From: an uncultured Pseudomonas sp.
GTDB taxonomy: Bacteria; Pseudomonadota; Gammaproteobacteria; Pseudomonadales; Pseudomonadaceae
DNA: 9,607 nucleotides
Reading direction: 5' to 3'
Assembly (NCBI GenBank): GCA_943914515.1
Contig: CALUCI010000209.1
Span: 1-9,607, forward strand
Every line of letters begins with the position of its first letter. The first letter of the stretch is position 1. The notes under the pieces were generated by a model. The model was not told the origin of the DNA. It did not search any database and saw only the letters and a program-made list of their open reading frames with translations. Of the stretch, positions 6,529 through 9,607 are shown piece by piece. A program made the position numbers and the translations under genes.

Positions 6529-7338
6529 TTATTTGCCGCCACTGCCGGCAACGCTTTCGCCGCCGCGGGTCAGGTAGTAGGCGCCAAGGATCGGCAGCAT
6601 GGTCACCAGCATCACCAGCATGGCGACCACGTTGGTCACCGGTACATCGCGCGGCCGGCTGAGCTGGTTGAGCAACCAGATCGGCAGGGTGCGTTCATGC
6701 CCGGCGGTGAAGGTGGTGACGATGATCTCGTCGAACGACAGGGCAAACGCCAGCATGCCGCCAGCCAGCAGTGCCGAGCCGAGGTTGGGCAGGATGATGT
6801 AGCGGAAGGTCTGCCAACCGTCGGCGCCAAGGTCCATCGAGGCTTCGATCAGGCTCTGCGAGGTGCGCCGCAGGCGGGCGATGACGTTGTTGTAGACGAT
6901 CACCACGCAGAAGGTCGCGTGGCCGACGACGATGGTGAAGATCCCCGGCTCGATCCCCAGGCTCTTGAACGCCGAGAGCAGGGCGATACCGGTGATGATG
7001 CCGGGCAGGGCGATCGGCAGGATCAGCATCAGCGAGATGCCCTCCTTGCCGAAGAAACTGCGCCGGTACAGCGCCGCCGAGGCCAGGGTACCGAGCACCA
7101 GGGCGATCAGCGTGGCCAGGCAGGCGACCTGCAGCGACAGCTTGATCGACTCCAGCACGTCAGGCCGCGAGAACGCCACGCTGAACCACTTCAGGGTCAG
7201 GCCCTGGGGCGGGAAGCTGAACGCCGCGTCTTCGGTGTTGAAGGCATAGAGGAAGATGATCAGGATCGGGAAGTGCAGGAACACCAGCCCGCCCCAGGCC
7301 GCCAGGCGCAGGCCCAACGAAGCTTTTTCAGAGTGCAT
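6529..7338 (-). CDS. ydcV: Polyamine ABC transporter permease (PotC/YdcV type)
   Basis: A 269-residue inner-membrane permease (E. coli YdcV is about 264). Hydrophobic segments are visible near residues 13-32, 65-90, 103-124, 133-152, 187-207 and 235-256, giving the six-helix layout of the PotC class. The cytoplasmic loop that docks on the ATPase is EASMDLGADGWQTFRYIILP (165-184), a good match to the EAA motif. LSFDEIIVTTF (200-210) is the usual PotC-type sequence after it. The start overlaps the end of the upstream permease gene by 11 bases, so translation is probably coupled. A G-rich stretch just upstream may serve as ribosome binding site. Together with the neighbouring permease it would form the heterodimeric channel. 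Putrescine as substrate is inferred from patD in the same operon. Confidence 0.93.
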   Translation of the reverse strand: MHSEKASLGLRLAAWGGLVFLHFPILIIFLYAFNTEDAAFSFPPQGLTLKWFSVAFSRPDVLESIKLSLQVACLATLIALVLGTLASAALYRRSFFGKEGISLMLILPIALPGIITGIALLSAFKSLGIEPGIFTIVVGHATFCVVIVYNNVIARLRRTSQSLIEASMDLGADGWQTFRYIILPNLGSALLAGGMLAFALSFDEIIVTTFTAGHERTLPIWLLNQLSRPRDVPVTNVVAMLVMLVTMLPILGAYYLTRGGESVAGSGGK

Positions 7339-8278
7339 CGAAGGCCCCCAGGCGTTTGACGATGGACAGGTAGACGGCGATCAGCACGATCGGCACCAGG
7401 GTGAAGGCCGCCGCCATCGGCATGTTGCCGATCGCACCCTGCTGGGCGTAGACCATGCCGCCGATGAAGTAGCCGGGCGGGCCGACCAGTTGCGGCACGA
7501 TGAAATCGCCCAGGGTCAGCGAGAAGGTGAAGATCGAGCCGGCGGCGATGCCTGGCACCGACAGCGGCAGGATCACCTGCATGAAGGTTTGCCGCGGCGT
7601 CGCGCCGAGGTCCGCCGAGGCGTGCAGCAGCGATGGCGGCAGACGCTCCAGGGACGCCTGGATCGGCAGGATCATGAACGGCAGCCAGATGTACACGAAC
7701 ACCAGGAAACGCCCCAGGTGCGAGGTCGACAAGGTGCTGCCGCCCACCCCGGGAATGCCGAGGATGAACTGCAGCACCGGCTCCAGGTACAGGTGCTGGA
7801 CGAACCACTGCGCCACCCCGCCCTTGGCCAGCAGCAGGGTCCAGGCGTAGGCCTTGACGATGTAGCTGGCCCACATCGGCATCATCACCGCGATATAGAA
7901 AAACGCCTTGGTCTTGCCGGTGGTGTAGCGCGCCATGTAGTAGGCGATGGGAAAGGCCAGGGCGGCACTGGCGATGGACACGGCGATGGCCATCGTCAGG
8001 GTGCGCAGGATGATGTCGAAGTTGGCCGGGTTGAACAGCGCCGCGAAGTTGGCCAGGGTCAGGTCCGGCGTCACCGCCATGGTGAAGTCGTCGAAGGTGT
8101 AGAAGCCCTGCCAGAGCAGGCCCAGCAACGAGCCGAGGTAGATCGCGCCGAACCAGATCAGCGGCGGGATCAGCAACAGCGCCAGGTACAGGTTGGGCTT
8201 GCGGTACAGCAGGTTGGAGAAGCGCCGCATCGGCGATCCCGCCGCCGCCCGCGCCGGTGTTTGCAGGGCCAGGCTCAT
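7328..8278 (-). CDS. ydcU: Polyamine ABC transporter permease (PotB/YdcU type)
   Basis: A 316-residue inner-membrane permease (E. coli YdcU is about 313). A cytoplasmic N-terminal stretch of about 28 residues leads to hydrophobic segments near 29-54, 88-113, 125-150, 188-208, 239-262 and 287-308. The ATPase-docking loop is HASADLGATPRQTFMQVILP (219-238). Its EAA motif has Ala-Ser-Ala in place of Glu-Ala-Ala but keeps the invariant Gly at 225. TLGDFIVPQLVG (255-266) is characteristic of the PotB class. GAGGG eight bases upstream supports the start at 8278. The start lies one base beyond the ATPase stop, and the end overlaps the next permease, so the three transporter genes are tightly packed and probably co-translated. 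The substrate is inferred as putrescine or a related polyamine. Confidence 0.93.
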   Translation of the reverse strand: MSLALQTPARAAAGSPMRRFSNLLYRKPNLYLALLLIPPLIWFGAIYLGSLLGLLWQGFYTFDDFTMAVTPDLTLANFAALFNPANFDIILRTLTMAIAVSIASAALAFPIAYYMARYTTGKTKAFFYIAVMMPMWASYIVKAYAWTLLLAKGGVAQWFVQHLYLEPVLQFILGIPGVGGSTLSTSHLGRFLVFVYIWLPFMILPIQASLERLPPSLLHASADLGATPRQTFMQVILPLSVPGIAAGSIFTFSLTLGDFIVPQLVGPPGYFIGGMVYAQQGAIGNMPMAAAFTLVPIVLIAVYLSIVKRLGAFDAL

Positions 8279-8279
8279 G

Positions 8280-9317
8280 TCAGCGGCCCTCGCTCAGGAC
8301 GGTTTCCTGCAACGGCGTCATTGCTTCCCGCGCCCAGTGCGCGGCCAGGCGCTGGCCAGGCTGCAACTGGGCGCTTTCGTCCTGCCAGAGGTTGTTGGCC
8401 TGGCTGACGTTGAGCAACTGGCCGTTGTCCAGTTTCAGTTCATAGCGGGTGGCGCTGCCCTGGTACTGGATGTCGTGCAGCACGCCGCTGATCTGCACCT
8501 GCCCGCTGATCGCCGCGTCGCCGAGACGGATGTGCTCGGGGCGAATCGAGAACGGCTGGACGTTGCCGCTCAACTGGCTGGCCAGTTCGCCACGGACCAC
8601 GTTGGAGGTGCCGACGAACTCGGCGACGAAGGTGGTGGCGGGCTTCATGTAGAGGTTGCGCGGCGTATCGACCTGTTCGATGCGCCCGCGGTTGAACACC
8701 GCCACGCGGTCGGACATCGACAGCGCTTCGGTCTGGTCATGGGTGACGAAAATGAAGGTGATGCCCAACTGGCGCTGGAGCTTTTTCAGCTCGCCCTGCA
8801 TCTGCTCGCGCAGCTTCAGGTCCAGCGCGCCCAGCGGTTCGTCGAGCAGCAACACCCGTGGCCGGTTGACCAGCGCACGGGCCAGGGCCACGCGCTGGCG
8901 CTGGCCACCGGACAGTTGCACCGGCTTGCGCCCGCCATAGCCGCCGAGGGCGACCATCGCCAGCGCTTCTTCGGCGCGCTGGTGGCGTTCCTGCTTGCCG
9001 ACGCCCTTGACCTTCAGGCCGTAGGCGACGTTGTCGAGCACGCTCATGTGCGGAAACAGCGCGTAGTCCTGGAACACCGTATTGACGTCGCGCTGGTAGG
9101 GCGGCAGGCCGGCGGCCTCGGCGCCATGAATGCGGATCGAGCCCTGGCTGGGCTGTTCGAAACCGGCGATCAGGCGCAGGCAGGTGGTCTTGCCGGAGCC
9201 GGAAGGACCGAGCATGGAAAAGAACTCGCCGTCCTGGATATCGATGGATACCCGGTCGACGGCCTTGACCTCGCCGAACAGACGGGAAACCTGGGTGAAC
9301 TGGACTGCAAGGGTCAT
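8280..9317 (-). CDS. ydcT: Polyamine ABC transporter ATP-binding protein (PotA/YdcT type)
   Basis: A 345-residue ATPase that powers the two permeases from the cytoplasmic face. The nucleotide-binding domain is complete: Walker A GPSGSGKT (37-44), Q-loop at VFQDYALFPHM (Gln83), signature LSGGQRQRVALARAL (135-149), Walker B VLLLDEP (155-161), D-loop GALD (163-166) and switch His193 in VTHDQTEALS. A TOBE-type regulatory domain follows from about 240, with FSIRPEHIRLG (256-266). The reading frame stays open upstream to ATG 9452. I choose 9317 because homology begins there and CGGAG sits nine bases ahead. The extra 45 residues would read through one arm of a REP element and resemble no protein. 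E. coli YdcT is about 337 residues. One base separates it from ydcU. Confidence 0.95.
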   Translation of the reverse strand: MTLAVQFTQVSRLFGEVKAVDRVSIDIQDGEFFSMLGPSGSGKTTCLRLIAGFEQPSQGSIRIHGAEAAGLPPYQRDVNTVFQDYALFPHMSVLDNVAYGLKVKGVGKQERHQRAEEALAMVALGGYGGRKPVQLSGGQRQRVALARALVNRPRVLLLDEPLGALDLKLREQMQGELKKLQRQLGITFIFVTHDQTEALSMSDRVAVFNRGRIEQVDTPRNLYMKPATTFVAEFVGTSNVVRGELASQLSGNVQPFSIRPEHIRLGDAAISGQVQISGVLHDIQYQGSATRYELKLDNGQLLNVSQANNLWQDESAQLQPGQRLAAHWAREAMTPLQETVLSEGR

Positions 9318-9396
9318 GGTGCGGTGCTCCGGGTAGGCATGCGGGCGTACAGCGGCCCTGGCCTGGACGACTGAACTGAGATGGAGAATGTTATTC

Positions 9397-9497
9397 GGGG
9401 CCGCTTTGCGGCCCATCGCTGGCAAGCCAGCTCCCACAAGGTTTGTGAACACCAGACCTGTGGGAGCTGGCTTGCCAGCGATAGGGCCCGAAAGGCC
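9397..9497. repeat. Inverted REP pair (REPIN-like element)
   Basis: Two perfect 24-base arms (9415-9438 and 9459-9482) face each other across a 20-base loop. The right arm contains GTGGGAGCTGGCTTGCC, a known Pseudomonas extragenic palindrome core. Each arm is flanked on its outer side by a small hairpin: GGGCCGC-TTT-GCGGCCC (9398-9414) and GGCC-CGAAA-GGCC (9485-9497). This is the layout of a REP doublet, mobilised in Pseudomonas by RAYT transposases (established for REPINs); no RAYT gene is in the window. It fills about half of the 197-base gap between the binding-protein stop and the ATPase start. On the transcript it would fold into a very stable structure. Confidence 0.88.
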
Positions 9498-9514
9498 ACC
9501 CCAGGGGCTAAGGC

Positions 9515-9607
9515 TTAGCGCCCGCCCATGATCGCGATGTAGTCCTGGGTCCAGCGGCTGTACGGCACGAACTTGCCGCCTTCAGCCTGCGGGGTTTTCC
9601 AGAAGGC
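9515..9607 (-). CDS. ydcS: Extracellular solute-binding protein, C-terminal 30 codons (YdcS type)
   Basis: Only the end of this gene is present: FWKTPQAEGGKFVPYSRWTQ (residues 2-21 of the visible part), then a short tail ending in MGGR and a TAA stop at 9515-9517. This tail and the position directly upstream of the ATPase fit the periplasmic putrescine/polyamine-binding protein that begins the ydcSTUV-patD operon in E. coli. The rest, including the expected signal peptide and ligand pocket, lies beyond the right edge. The assignment rests mainly on context and on a short stretch of family-like sequence. Confidence 0.7.
   Translation of the reverse strand, partial: AFWKTPQAEGGKFVPYSRWTQDYIAIMGGR

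Noticed and set aside
5472..6662. Long open frame (396 codons) on the + strand opposite patD and ydcV
   Set aside because: It covers the complement of two well-supported genes, has repetitive Arg/Gly/Asp-rich sequence and no family signature.
7256..9374. Two long + strand open frames (7256-8407 and 8193-9374) opposite the transporter genes
   Set aside because: Gln/Arg/His/Asp-rich shadow translations of ydcT and ydcU, with no domain or credible start context.
9318..9396. Separate promoter for ydcT between the REPIN and the start codon
   Set aside because: Only a weak TAACAT-like box is seen on the - strand and no -35 partner outside the repeat.
9318..9452. N-terminal extension of the ATPase to ATG 9452
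   Set aside because: The added 45 residues run through one REP arm and resemble no protein, whereas ATG 9317 has a ribosome binding site and matches where the family begins.
9397..9497. The long inverted repeat as a CRISPR unit or insertion-sequence end
   Set aside because: There are only two arms in inverted orientation, no spacer series, no transposase and no target duplication. The core matches the Pseudomonas REP family instead.

Overview
The window is high-GC DNA that looks like a Pseudomonas chromosome, most likely the fluorescens/putida side of the genus. The evidence is the protein flavour (YaeQ, RecJ, a XenA-type old yellow enzyme), an extragenic palindrome with the core GTGGGAGC...GCTTGCC that is typical of that group, and dense coding on both strands. 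No species can be named from the sequence alone.

Left half (1-4311): the 5' part of a CaiB/BaiF (class III) CoA-transferase gene runs leftwards out of the window. Diverging from it are yaeQ, recJ and an old-yellow-enzyme-type NAD(P)H:flavin oxidoreductase, all on the + strand. yaeQ and recJ are separated by a short hairpin plus T-rich tract that may attenuate transcription. The oxidoreductase has its own ribosome binding site after a 119-base gap. A GC-rich hairpin lies where it converges with the next module.

Middle (4358-4960): a two-gene hicA-hicB type II toxin-antitoxin module on the - strand. The genes overlap by four bases (ATGA), and a perfect 7+5+7 palindrome touches the hicA start codon. 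It separates conserved housekeeping genes from a catabolic operon and is the most accessory-looking part of the window.

Right half (5076-9607): a - strand operon in the order solute-binding protein (only its last 30 codons are present), ATPase, permease, permease, gamma-aminobutyraldehyde dehydrogenase. This is the gene order of E. coli ydcS-ydcT-ydcU-ydcV-patD. Together these genes would import putrescine or a related polyamine and oxidise the derived 4-aminobutyraldehyde to GABA. The transaminase that would link the two steps is not in the window. A hairpin terminator follows patD. A two-REP inverted element (REPIN-like) sits between the binding-protein gene and the ATPase gene, where it could uncouple their mRNA levels.

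I did not find an undescribed biological system. The most interesting points are the REPIN inside the putrescine operon, the hicA start with its operator and no visible ribosome binding site, and the HicA variant with Arg where classical HicA has its catalytic His.
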